From Emergomyces orientalis (Eukaryota; Ascomycota; Eurotiomycetes; Onygenales; Ajellomycetaceae): 64,000 nucleotides of DNA. This document shows positions 47,341 to 58,324 of the stretch, piece by piece. Position numbers and translations under genes: made by a program. The stretch spans positions 124,001 through 188,000 of the forward strand of contig MOWL01000069.1 of assembly GCA_002110485.1 (NCBI GenBank), given 5' to 3'. A model generated the notes under the pieces. It saw only the letters and a program-made list of their open reading frames with translations. It was not told the DNA's origin and searched no databases. Every line of letters starts with the position of its first letter. Position 1 is the stretch's first letter.

Positions 47341-47932
47341 TCAATAGAGAAATATGCAAGCTCAAATGAAAAAGAAGTAATTCAGGGGCACAAATAGCTG
47401 GCTTTTGCAGCGAGGGTCGTAAGCATCTGTATATAGCTGTACACTGCATAGCTGCTACTGGAGCAGCTGAGACAGCCTATGAACCTATCTATCTATCTAT
47501 ATACTCATGACACAATTTTTCATAAGAAATCAGACACAAGATAAGATACAATCTATGCTGATAAGCATATGAGTAGAGACTTGAAGCTAACATTCTGGTT
47601 TAATTGTATCAATCGAATGATCTGGCAGAATTCCTTATATCTGTCATGATTTTGTGTAAATTGTCGCAAGACAAAATATGCCACAAGACCTGTGACATCT
47701 TCAGCTATCATCTCAAGCCGGCAGTCTTCTCTACATTCGGGCTAGTTGTTAGAAACAAGATTTATTTTTTATCGCAATCCAGATTTTCATTCTATGACTT
47801 CTATGTAGTGTGACAGCAGCTAGTTAATGACAAGGACTCGATGACTGCTGACTGATACATTCTATAAGTTAAAACCAACTATGTACAAGGTTCAAGACTT
47901 AGCATTTGATCTCATCAACTGCGAGACTGCTT
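47341..47932. other. Intergenic, possible LINE 3' end
   Basis: About 590 bp, AT-rich. A (TATC)n run at about 47486-47502 could be the simple-repeat tail of the LINE relic. No gene is seen. Confidence 0.45.
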
Positions 47933-48575
47933 CTACTGCTGCTTGACGGCATGAATGGGCTCGCAATCTACGCGACCACCGGTGGCGAGCTCGAAGATCT
48001 GAATCTCAGCTTTGCCGGTTAGGAGTGTTGCCTGCCACTCAGCAACAAACATGCCAGTGTTAACCCATTTCAGATGGTCAATGTCCGTGTTTAATGTGCT
48101 GTTGACTATTAGTTAATGCCAGGCAGCTCAACAAGGAGGGAGATACGTACGCGTAGCCAAATCCATGAAGATCCACATCAGAATAAGATGTGGTACCAGA
48201 AACTGTGGCCACAAGATGTTCTCCAAGATCATTTTCAAAGAGATAACGGGCGTCAAAAGACTAAGGGCTGTCAGCCTAGCTTACTCATTTCATATGGCTT
48301 GATAGACATACAGTGTATATCCCCCCAGCATTCTGCAGATATGACTCGACGGATGAGGTAATGTTCGCAACAATATTGCCATTGAATGAGCCAGTGATTT
48401 TGCCCCCCCAAACTGGAACTGTGACAACTATGCCTGTTGGTGTAGTTGTATTGATAGGAAAGCCAACCTGGTAGTCGATGCTGACAAAAGACTTTGCCAG
48501 AGGCGGGTGAAAAACGCCTTCAGCTGCAAGCGCGCCTGCCGCAGAGCATATCAGAATAAGAAGCTTGGAAAGCAT
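47933..48575 (-). CDS. Small secreted DUF3237-like protein
   Basis: Three exons on the minus strand: 48575-48312, 48260-48151, 48098-47933; 179 residues. Introns are 51 and 52 nt (GTATGT...TTAG, phase 0; GTACGT...ACAG, phase 2, with an ACTAAT branch). Residues 1-18 (MLSKLLILICSAAGALAA) form a typical signal peptide. The mature part has VPVWGGKITGSFNGNIVANI, SYLQNAGG, SFDARYLFENDLGEHLVATV, HLKWVNTGMFVAEW. This pattern of a GG-containing strand, an ARY strand with an acidic turn, and a C-terminal WxN block resembles DUF3237 barrel proteins. Two NxT/S sites (NTT, NIT) could be glycosylated. Function is unknown. It sits next to the LINE relic, in an accessory-like stretch. The splice model is good; the family call is tentative. 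Confidence 0.72.
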
Positions 48576-49566
48576 TGTGAAACTGAACTTTGCCGAATGA
48601 GATTTGAAATGCCGGCGAGCGAGGTTTTGGAGATGATTGACTGAAGAAGTAAGTTGAGAACATGATTTATATGAAGGTGCAGGCTTGATTTATAGGCATT
48701 TAGTGATGCAGAGTGATGACGATTCCGCCCTCGTCTGCAATCACCTCTTCACCCCATTTTCAACGCTAGGTCCGGACGTAAAATGAACTCTGTTTGAAAA
48801 TGTCAGAGCTCAGATGAAAGAACGGAGATAATCAATTATTACAGTTAGCTGGGCCTTGCCCTTCCAATAAGCAACTTGTAACATCAGAGATAATTCGGAA
48901 GTATCTCCAAATTTTATAACAGAGTTACGTTAACTTTGCTTCTCTTAGGTAGTTTAAGACTCTGAACTGGCGTCCAATGATATCAGCGCTAAGTTAGCAA
49001 AGTGCGACTGAAACTAACATCTTGGGAAAATAGGGCAGAGGTTTATTTTTTGCCAGCTGGTTTGATTGGATGGAGCGCGTTTACTAGCCCGTATTAGCGA
49101 AAGCCTTGAATTTCTGGTTATTCATCTCATAACATAGTAACCTTGAAAGGTGCATTTGCGAGTGGAGATTGCCGCGAGTGCTTCGCTTCATACCTTGCTA
49201 GCTTCACTCTTTCTTCTTTTAAGCATATGTCTAAAAGATCTTCGGCCTGGAGCTCACTTCCTTGCAGTCATATATCTCCGCAAGCTCAGCCACTTCACTT
49301 AAATATCGTGCTCATGTCGAGCTTGAAGTTGTGTCGGGTCACTGCTGTTCCGTGGTCGGCAGAGGCTCAGCGGTGACGACATGGATTCAATATTTTTCTC
49401 ATAATACTATCACTCTGTCAAAGAAATCCCACCCCGCGGCGAGTTTCTTACCCCTATTCTCATCGCCCAGTCCTCGCGTAGCCAGGAGAGCTAGCCGGCC
49501 TTGGCCACACATTTCTAAGGCTCCGAGCCTCGACACCCCTTCCGCAATTCAGCTTGAATACTACCA
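48576..49566. other. Intergenic
   Basis: About 990 bp upstream of the secreted-protein gene, with AT-rich and mixed sequence. The plus-strand open frame at 49262-49765 overlaps the relic below on the other strand and is judged a shadow. Confidence 0.45.
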
Positions 49567-49907
49567 TCATTCCAAGACCAGGGCTGAGAGATTCGATACC
49601 AGGCTACTTTTGCGGCATAGAGTCGCCATGTCATCAATCACCTGCCTTCCCTCTGGGCTCCGCGGCAGGAAACACGGGATCAACATGTCATTGAACGTCC
49701 TCCGTTCGAGCATAAGATTGGCAACGTGGTCAAACCATCTCCAGTGGTTGCTCACATTGTACTGACCCTCTTCCACACTTGTTCCCGGTGTATCTTAGTG
49801 CCTCTGTATTTCTTCTCTGTGTAAAAGACAAGCACCTTCAGAATCCATTTCTCAGATAGCTTTGACTTAAATGACACGTGACCGCCAGCTTGCAATCTGC
49901 GCTCCCA
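49567..49907 (-). pseudogene. Frameshifted coding relic, family unknown
   Basis: On the minus strand two adjacent frames carry protein-like sequence that join only through a +1 shift near 49795. The upstream part reads WERRLQAGGHVSFKSKLSEK then WILKVLVFYTEKKYRGTKIH and REQV. The downstream part reads EEGQYNVSNHWRWFDHVANL then MLERRTFNDMLIPCFLPRSP and EGRQVIDDMATLC, ending in a stop at 49567. Amino-acid mix and continuity look real rather than random. An alternative reading places a GTCAGT donor at the shift, but no matching acceptor is nearby. A stop lies just 5' of the WERR segment. I do not recognise the family. Confidence 0.4.
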
Positions 49908-50857
49908 CCTTCCTCAGTTATCTTTAAAAGCATTGAGAGGAATTCAGAGAATCTGGAACTCAATGTCTCTATAAAAATAGCAAACAGCAAAAGAAGGGGT
50001 TAAAAGAGAAGATGGGAATGGGAGTCATGATAAAAAAGAGGGGTGGGCGGGACACGAAACACCTGCCATGCCATCCTCACTGTTTTGATCACCAAGCGGT
50101 TGCATCGCGTAGACTTGACAAAAATTGAAAATATATATTGAGAGATGAGCTTGGGGTGACCGGTGAAGAGCCTAAGGGGAGATTGCTGCAGGTGAGGACG
50201 GTGAGGTCAAGGTCAAGGTGGTGAGGCACAGGAGAGCCACAGTTGAGTCAGCGGGAGGAGAAGCAGATTGGGCTCAGGCACTAATCTGGAATTGGAGAGA
50301 CCAGGTGTGCGAAAAAAACTACCTAGGTAGTTTGACAATGAACCAAAGCATCAAAGAGGGGTTCCAGATCGAGCCGCGCTTCAATAATTGAAAATGGTGT
50401 TGTAGGGTGCTTATCCACTCCTTGGTATCCATTGATACTACAGAATATCACAAAGGGGCACCTGGAAATTCAAGATCATGTGACTTTAGACCTGCGTTGT
50501 CGGAACTGACTAATCAAAGCCCTCGTCACTGATTGGCCAGTGTGTAAATATGTCGCCGAAGCTGCATTCAACTAGATGGAGCCGTGGAGCCGATCGGGAA
50601 AGTTGCAATACCCAGGCCAGCAGGCAATGAGGAGGGGCAAAAGGTACCCCGCGGGGGAGGGAATTATCACCGAATCCAGGACATGACGGCTCTCACTTCT
50701 CGGCCGGCAATGAAATGAATTATTGACATAGGTATAACTAGCCGGTTGACTTATTAATAACCTGACAAATACCTATTTTATTCACCACGGATTGCATTCT
50801 TATTTCCTCGCCAGCTAGATCGTAACCCTTGCGACAGATTCGTCATAGTCAACAAAC
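49908..50857. other. Intergenic, promoter of the transpeptidase gene
   Basis: About 950 bp. Purine-rich between 49980 and 50060 and GGTGAGG-repetitive near 50190-50225. No gene is seen. Confidence 0.45.
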
Positions 50858-52975
50858 ATGCCTTTGAATGCGCGTGACGTCTTTTCGGCTCCAGAGCCCC
50901 GGTTCTCCGCATTCCCGAGTAGACGGAGTGTTGTTCACAGCACAAAAGGCATCGTTGCCTGCACACAGCCCTTAGCCGCTGCCGCAGGTCAGAGGATCCT
51001 TAGAGATGGAGGGAATGCGGCGGTAAGGAGAGCCAATTCTTATTTTCCTCTATTCTCAGCCTTTTCATTGCTTACTGGAATTTGATTGGATTTGATTTGA
51101 ATTGAAATGATTTTTGTGGAGTTTTAGCTAATGGATTACTGCAGGATGCCGCAGTGGCGGTAGGTATGTAGCGCTTCTCGTGCCTTATTTCTATGCGTAT
51201 ATTACTACCCGGTTAATGACTGACGTAATATATGATTGGCAAATTGATTAGCTGCGGCACTCAATATAACAGAGCCAGCTTCGACTGGTATTGGTGGTGA
51301 CATGTTCTGTTTGTATTACAATGCAATGACGAAAAAAGTTCATGCCCTCAATGGTTCCGGTCGTGCTGCAGGAAATATTTCGCTAGACCTTATGCGCAAG
51401 GAATTAGGTCTTGGCCCTGGAGAGGACGGCAAAATTCCCATGACCAGCGTACATGCTGTGACGACGCCAGGCGCTGCAGCTGGATGGGTGGACACGGTTG
51501 AACGTTTTGGAAGCGGAAAGTTGTCATTGGAACAGATTTTAACCCCAGCCATCGAATTGGGGGAAGAGGGATTTCCAGTTTCTGAATTTGCTGCCGCATT
51601 TGTATGTTGTCCTTTGTTATGATCTTTTCTTTTCTTCTTTGAAATCCCTTCCCCAACTTCTTTTGGTTTGGTTGGACCATTTCTTTAGAACTAACCGACA
51701 AATTAGTGGGAAGAAAGCGAAAAGTTCATCCGTGACGCATCGCCGAACTTTAGAGAGATGCTCAAGGATTGCCCAAATGGGAAAGATGGGGTAAGATATC
51801 CGCAGGCTGGGGAGATATTCAAGAATCCCACTCTTGCGCAAACATTTCGAACCCTGGCAAAGGAAGGTAAAAAGGGGTTCTATCAAGGCCGCATTGGAGA
51901 AGCAATTGTTAAAGTGGTCCAAGATCTCGGTGGCCACCTCACCTTAGACGACCTGAAATATCACGCAGAAACAGGCAGCCAAGAGGTGGACGCCATTTCT
52001 TTAAAACTCAACCCCACTGATATTGGTGGAACCAAGCGTGATGGCGAAGGCGAAGTAGAAGTCTGGGAACACCCCCCCAATGGCCAGGGTATCGTTGCTT
52101 TAATGGCACTAGGTATTTTGGAAGAGCTGTCCCGTACAGGCAAGATCCCCCACTTCACAGCAGAACAACACAACTCCAGCCCCTATCTCCACGCCGTCAT
52201 CGAAAGTCTACGAATCGCCTTCGCCGACGCAAGCTGGTGGGTGACAGATCCAGACGTCGAAAAGGTGCCAGCCAAGGAATTAATTTCCCGTTCATACCTC
52301 GCTGAACGTGCGAAGCTCTTCAACCCAGACAAGGCCAGCGAAGTCGTCGACCACGGCAGCCCCGCACACAACCACTGTGACACCGTCTACTTCGCCGTGA
52401 CTGACCAGGAAGGCAACGGCATGTCCTTCATCAACAGCAACTACGGCGGTTTTGGCACCTGCATCATCCCTCAGGGCTGCGGCTTCACCCTGCAGAACCG
52501 CGGAGCAAACTTCTCGCTTATACCGGGCCATCCCAATGTCCTTGCTCCCCGCAAACGCCCTTACCATACCATCATCCCGGCCATGATCACTAACCCATCG
52601 GATAACTCCTTACACACTGTCTATGGGGTGATGGGCGGTTTCATGCAGCCGCAGGGCCACGTGCAGGTACTACTGAACATGCTTGCGTTCGACCACACCC
52701 CGCAGGCGGCGCTGGATGCTCCCCGCATTTGTATTGGTGCGGGGATGCCAGAGCGGGGCAAGCCGTTGGATCGCGTGGTGTATTTGGAGGAAGGTATTGA
52801 GGAGTCGGTGGTGGAAAAGTTGAAAAAGTTGGGACACAATGTTGAGGTGCTGAAGGGGTTCCGTCGCGGGATGTTTGGGCGGGGACAGATTATTCGATGC
52901 CATACTGATCAGGGGAAGATCGTTTATAGCGCTGGAAGTGATATGAGGGGTGATGGAGCGGCGTTTCCTGTCTGA
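50858..52975 (+). CDS. Gamma-glutamyltranspeptidase-family Ntn hydrolase
   Basis: Four exons, 50858-51022, 51145-51163, 51252-51601, 51707-52975; 600 residues. Introns start GTAAGG, GTATGT, GTATGT; exon 2 is only 19 nt and restores GGNAADAAVAVAAALNITEP. Further family blocks: STGIGGDMFCLYY, GSGRAAG, VHAVTTPGAAAGW, and AHNHCDTVYFAVTDQEGNG. Thr404 in CDTVYFAV is the expected autocatalytic cleavage site and nucleophile. Next come SFINSNYGGFGTCI, LAPRKRPYHTIIPA and GVMGGFMQPQGHVQV. There is no signal peptide, unlike secreted glutathione-degrading transpeptidases. The form without membrane anchor resembles the bacterial YwrD/acylase-like branch, so the substrate (glutathione or another gamma-glutamyl/acyl amide) is open. 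Confidence 0.88.
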
Positions 52976-55594
52976 AGATGCAAAGCCTAATGATACTTAT
53001 TTAGGCTTGGGAAATTCCTAGTGATGCAATTATCTAGAATAAAAATTTTTGCGTTGATGCAGACTTGAAACCCATTTATGGTCATTATGCAATATATTTC
53101 ATTTCAAATTGAGGATACTAGTCTGGACTACTCAATCCGTTCAAAACATCGCTTTTTCAGTCGCATTCAGTTGCAGCGCATTATCAGCTCGTTATTATCG
53201 AAAGGTAATCAATAATCTGTTTAAACCTTCTCTCTCATCGCATCCTCGCAAGATTTGGCGGCCTCTAGAGGCCACCACACACCACCAAATACATTCCGAT
53301 ATCGGGAAACATGTTCTGTTTTTGTATGTTCATATTTACTTTCGCCACACCACGGATTCTTTTCTCAAGGGGGAATGACCTAGGGCGATCTGGCACGGGA
53401 ACCACGGAACGGCATGCGGATATAAACTATTCGCTAGGTAGTTAGCCTTTTTGAGAGGGAAGTAGAAAGGTTGATCTTCCCGGAATGCCATGTAGATGTC
53501 AGGTACTCGCGCAACCCCCCCCCACTAATAAATAGTTACCTTAGTGGGTGCTCGCCACTGTTCGAACCAAGGCCACCGTTTTAACTTATTTCATGTATAT
53601 TCTGCCTTTCTCTTTTTTTTTTATATCACATTGCTATGTTGCTTTTTTAAACATGCTATATAAAGACTAGTTAATTGAAGAGTTTGAGAAATGGCTCTTG
53701 AGAATCTAGCAACACGTGAATGTTACTATTCAAAGAATTTTTAGCATGAAATCATGTGACTGACAAAACTTATCATCAACTTGAAGATATTAAGTAACAC
53801 AGTCAAAATAACTTGAAAATTTAGAAATACTATCACTAAATAACATGATCTTTTCTCTACATTTCTCTATGGTTCTAAAGTCCTCTATCATAATTGTTGA
53901 GTTTAATCGCCGAGGATTTTGTACATGTATATTACAAATGGGTTAAAATGGTGGTCTGGGGTAGAACAGTGGCGAACAGCCTATGTAGATATGGAGCCCT
54001 TTTGTTAAGCTTTTGATTTTCTCTTTCACTGGGTACGAGGAGGTGTGTCGTATGTTAATTGTTTCATCAGGCACCTGGGGAATATGGAAAGTACAAATAA
54101 TAGTACTCTTTTTTTATATATATTTCGGGAGCCTATTGGCTTTGACAGCTTATTTTAATGTTAAGCGCTGGGCATAATTTTGAGGAGAAGGGGGACATTT
54201 CTTCAGTGGAGGGATTCAGGTTCCCTGACAAATCTTGTAGGGGGGATCCTGGCGGTAATGAGATAAAATTAATTTGCGATAATCCGCCTCAATCCTGTCA
54301 GTCTGCAATGGCTAACTAGCCGAGGGTTGTTAATATGTATTGATGACCAATTGGGCGAGGAATCGGGAACATTGCTCATTACGAAGACGCACCATGCCAT
54401 GCTCGAGTTTCTGCAGGTTGCTGGTATGGGTGGGGGTGTTCACTTGCTTGATCCTTCACCACCCACCAATGTTTTTTAACTTGCTAATGTGATTCTACAG
54501 CAGTTTGTGAGAACAATAGGTACTAAGTTGATTTTGCGTTTCTTTGCTTTTTCCTAGGTGTTCGGAATAAATGGAGGAGGATGACTTTCAAGTACTAGTA
54601 CCTTGTTCGTGTGTAGTATAACATGAAGCGGAAGAAATAAATATTTATATACACGTATAAATATAGTATTTGTAGCCATGGTACGTAATAAATGGAAAGA
54701 TAGCTGGATATCTAGGCGGAGAGAATCTATTAATTTCAATCTTTCATTTTATAATTTGTAGGTGATGTGGTTCAAAGCCAACCGTTTGTTCCTCTCCCGC
54801 CGTGGCCCACCTCATGTATGTACTGTACTGTACATACTTTAACTTATCCAGCCCCGCCCTCGTCCGCCGTGCTAAGTAAGTAACTAGTCATCATAACACC
54901 CTCAGCCCTGGGCCAGCCAAAACCTGGATCAACCGCCTGCTTCATCCCTCACTCATTTACCCCCCCTATTCTCTGCCCTTGTTTCCTACCCCTCCACCTC
55001 TCCTCTCCTTTCTTCAATCATTATATTTTTTCTCTCTTCTTCGCAATTTCAGAGCTCTCTCGCTTGAATCCTCACCTATTTTGATCTCGTTGGCCTCAGC
55101 TTGTTGCATCGCTGTTTGGTTTTGCAGTCAGTTTTTGCCCAGCAAACTACCCCTCTTTTAGGCGTCAGAGCCAGTCCATTTCCATCACAGATATCACAGG
55201 CTCAGAGAATACTAAGCCTTACACTGTGAGGAATTCAGATAGATATCAATCAAACCACCGTCGAACAATCTTCAACGCACGCAATACTCGAAATTCCACT
55301 AGTTCCGGTGTCGAAATCCCCGCCCGCTGCCGCAGATCCTATACTCTCCTCACCCTCTTATCTCGATATCTTCTCTAGCCCAACGCCGTCCTTGGCCTTC
55401 TCTTCGTTTCGAGATACTGTATTAATCACCGACGGCCTGCCAATTACCTTGTTTGATCGTTGGTCACTATTGCCCAACCACAATCGAAAACGAAACAGAT
55501 AAACTGCGGGAACCATACGAGTACCCCGCTGCTTAATTCCCCTCTCTGCCAATCCACTCAATCCGCCCTAAAACCAATCGATTAACGACTAAGT
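52976..55594. other. Intergenic and long leader of the MAP kinase gene
   Basis: About 2.6 kb. The first 1.8 kb is AT-rich with no coding signal. From about 54900 it becomes CT-rich (54960-55030, 55300-55400), which fits the promoter and leader of the kinase gene. Short frames such as 54979-55161 are products of this bias. Confidence 0.5.
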
Positions 55595-57219
55595 ATGGCG
55601 GATTTACAAGGACGCAAGGTGTTCAAGGTGTTCAATCAAGATTTTGTCGTTGATGAGCGATACAATGTTACTAAGGAGTTGGGACAGGGCGCATATGGCA
55701 TTGTCTGGTTGGTTATATCTATCCCCCCAATTTAAAAATACTCTCAGGGATATTTTTCACTCTATATCATATAAATGTCCACGAAAGTTGTGGAAGACCT
55801 GAAATCCTGCTATTAACTGCCCTACTCGTCGCATTGAATCCAGCTAACCTGCTCCTTCGCGATAGTGCTGCCACAAATGCTCAAACTGGGGAGGGCGTTG
55901 CAATCAAGAAAGTTACAAATGTATTCAGCAAGAAAATTTTGGCCAAACGTGCACTTCGTGAGATTAAACTCCTCCAGCATTTCCGTGGCCATCGCAATGT
56001 ACGTCTTAGTCTCAACTTAGCGTCCGCACTTCCATTCGGGCATATGCCAAACGGCGATAAGGCTGACTCGAGATATAGATCACGTGTTTGTATGACATGG
56101 ATATCCCAAGACCAGACAATTTTAATGAGACCTATCTGTATGAAGGTATGTAGAGCTGGCTGTGGTCGTAGTGACCAGCTACTGACTGCTGCACAACAGA
56201 GTTGATGGAGTGTGACTTGGCTGCGATTATCCGATCAGGACAACCCCTAACCGATGCTCACTTCCAATCCTTCATATACCAAATACTCTGTGGATTGAAA
56301 TACATACATTCCGCCAATGTCCTGCATCGAGATCTTAAACCGGGTAATTTGTTGGTTAATGCTGACTGTGAGCTGAAAATTTGCGACTTTGGCCTCGCTC
56401 GTGGCTTCTCCATTGACCCAGATGAGAATGCTGGTTATATGACTGAATACGTTGCCACCCGATGGTACCGCGCGCCCGAAATCATGTTAAGCTTCCCAAG
56501 CTACACAAAAGCCAGTAAGCCGCCCCGGTAACTTACATTGCTTAATCAATATCAAACTAATGAAAAAAATTCCAGTTGACGTTTGGTCTGTTGGTTGTAT
56601 TTTGGCCGAACTCCTTGGTGGCAGACCCTTCTTCAAGGGCCGTGATTACGTTGACCAACTCAACCAAATTCTCCACTACCTTGGAACACCCAATGAAGAA
56701 ACCCTTTCACGCATTGGCTCTCCCCGTGCACAAGAATACGTCAGAAACCTCCCGTACATGCACAAAATACCTTTCCAGCGCCTCTTCCCGAACGCGAACC
56801 CAGATGCCCTCGACCTACTTGACAGAATGCTGGCCTTCGACCCATCTTCTCGTATCTCTGTTGAAGAGGCTCTTGAGCATCGCTACTTGCACATCTGGCA
56901 CGACGCGACGGATGAACCCTCATGCCCCACCACGTTCGACTTCCACTTTGAGGTTGTCGATGATGTACCAGAAATGAGGAAAATGATTCTTGACGAAGTC
57001 CTCCGATTCCGACAGCATGTGAGACAGGGTTCGCAGACACAGGCCGTGGCCGCGCAGCAGGCGGCGCAGCAGGCGCAGCAGAATGTCCCGATCCCAGAGG
57101 ACCACTCTGGGGCCTGGAAACAGGAAGATCCCCGGCCCCAAGAGGCTATATATGATGGTTCGCGAAACCCCAATGATCTGGAGGCATCTCTCCAGAGGGG
57201 AATGGATGTTATTAGATAA
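55595..57219 (+). CDS. mpkA: Cell-wall-integrity MAP kinase, Slt2/MpkA
   Basis: Five exons: 55595-55707, 55866-55998, 56079-56145, 56200-56514, 56576-57219; 423 residues. All four introns restore kinase sequence: GAYGIVC-AATNAQTG, FRGHRN-ITCLYDMD, YLYEE-LMECDL, SYTKAI-DVWSVG. Key sites are GQGAYG (nucleotide loop), VAIKKV, VLHRDLKPGN (catalytic loop), DFGLARG, and the activation motif Thr186-Glu-Tyr188 (TEY). It is followed by VATRWYRAPE. The C-terminal Gln/Ala-rich tail (about 365-385) and the distal helix are typical of fungal Slt2 kinases. Slt2/MpkA is activated by the Pkc1-Bck1-Mkk cascade on cell-wall stress and acts on wall-biosynthesis transcription factors. Its expected phosphatase (Msg5 type) lies at 18.7 kb. 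Confidence 0.96.
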
Positions 57220-58324
57220 GTGTATTGTCTAGACCGAGAATACAGGAAGAAAAGGGGGAAAAAGTTAATTATCAGACGAAAATGGCGACACACCCAGCTG
57301 CTTTGACCGGAACATTGTTCTCGGAAAGTTTCACACACGCTACTAAATTTCTTTTTCATACCTACTCTACCGAGGTAGGTAGGTATGGTTTTTATTCCCT
57401 TTTTTTTATTTATTCGATTTTTTGATTTTTTGATTCTTCTTTCGCTACTGACCCTTTAATTTTCTTGGTTGTTGTATTTTGGTCTATATTTTTGTTCACT
57501 CAATTACCTTCATCTCGCAGAGTTTGTTTCTTGCAATGCTTAAAAGGGATTATCGGGTATTTTTTGGATGGCTCTGCAGGTATTAAGGCCGAAGGATTGT
57601 TGGTACAAAAGATGAAATATGTTGTTGTGCCCCAAAACCTGAACGATTTGAATTGATGGATGGGATGGGATGGGATGTCTTGTTAACTTCTTTACAGTTT
57701 AGACTTGATTAAACCAATCAAGCATATATAGGGTATTCGAGTTATTATTGGAATATGACATGAACTAAAAAAATGCTATTAATGATTTGTTGGTTGTTTC
57801 GCACGACATCTTTGGCGCTCTTTTATTTTTTTGTATTTTTTTTGAATCCGTATGCTCACCACGCTTGATTTCCAATTGATCAATTTGGGGATCAATTCGA
57901 GGACATGTCCTGGGATATAAATGTTAATCTTCATCTGAAGGATAACAATACATTCATTTTTTATAAATGAAATGAAGAAAAAGAGTTGCATCCGATAAAC
58001 TCTGTACATTGCGCCCGCAATTCTCTTAACCAGTGACGTACTTCTAAAGAACCAAGAACTATTCGACTCACGTGGATACGAGTTGTCTTGGCCTAATATT
58101 TTTAACCAACTCCGTCCGACGCTAACTAAACATCTCATCCTTCATCCCCTCCAACAAGCTTCTCGTCTTGCAAGTTGGGTCAAACATCCCTCTCACAATG
58201 CATAAATCTTTTTACCCTTCCTGATATATCTTTTTTTGTTTCTTTTCCTTTTTCCTGGCTCTCATGAGTCCTCACCTCCTTCAGCCAGCAGTCGCATTGC
58301 CCAAGATAATATACTTATGGCATC
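57220..58324. other. Intergenic, kinase 3' end and F-box gene promoter
   Basis: About 1.1 kb, AT-rich, T-runs near 57400-57435. A TGGGA repeat (57660-57676) is present. The minus-strand open frame at 57779-58138 has no motif. Confidence 0.5.

Noticed and set aside
49262..49765. 167-codon plus-strand frame
   Set aside because: Antisense to the more protein-like relic at 49567-49907, with no motif of its own.
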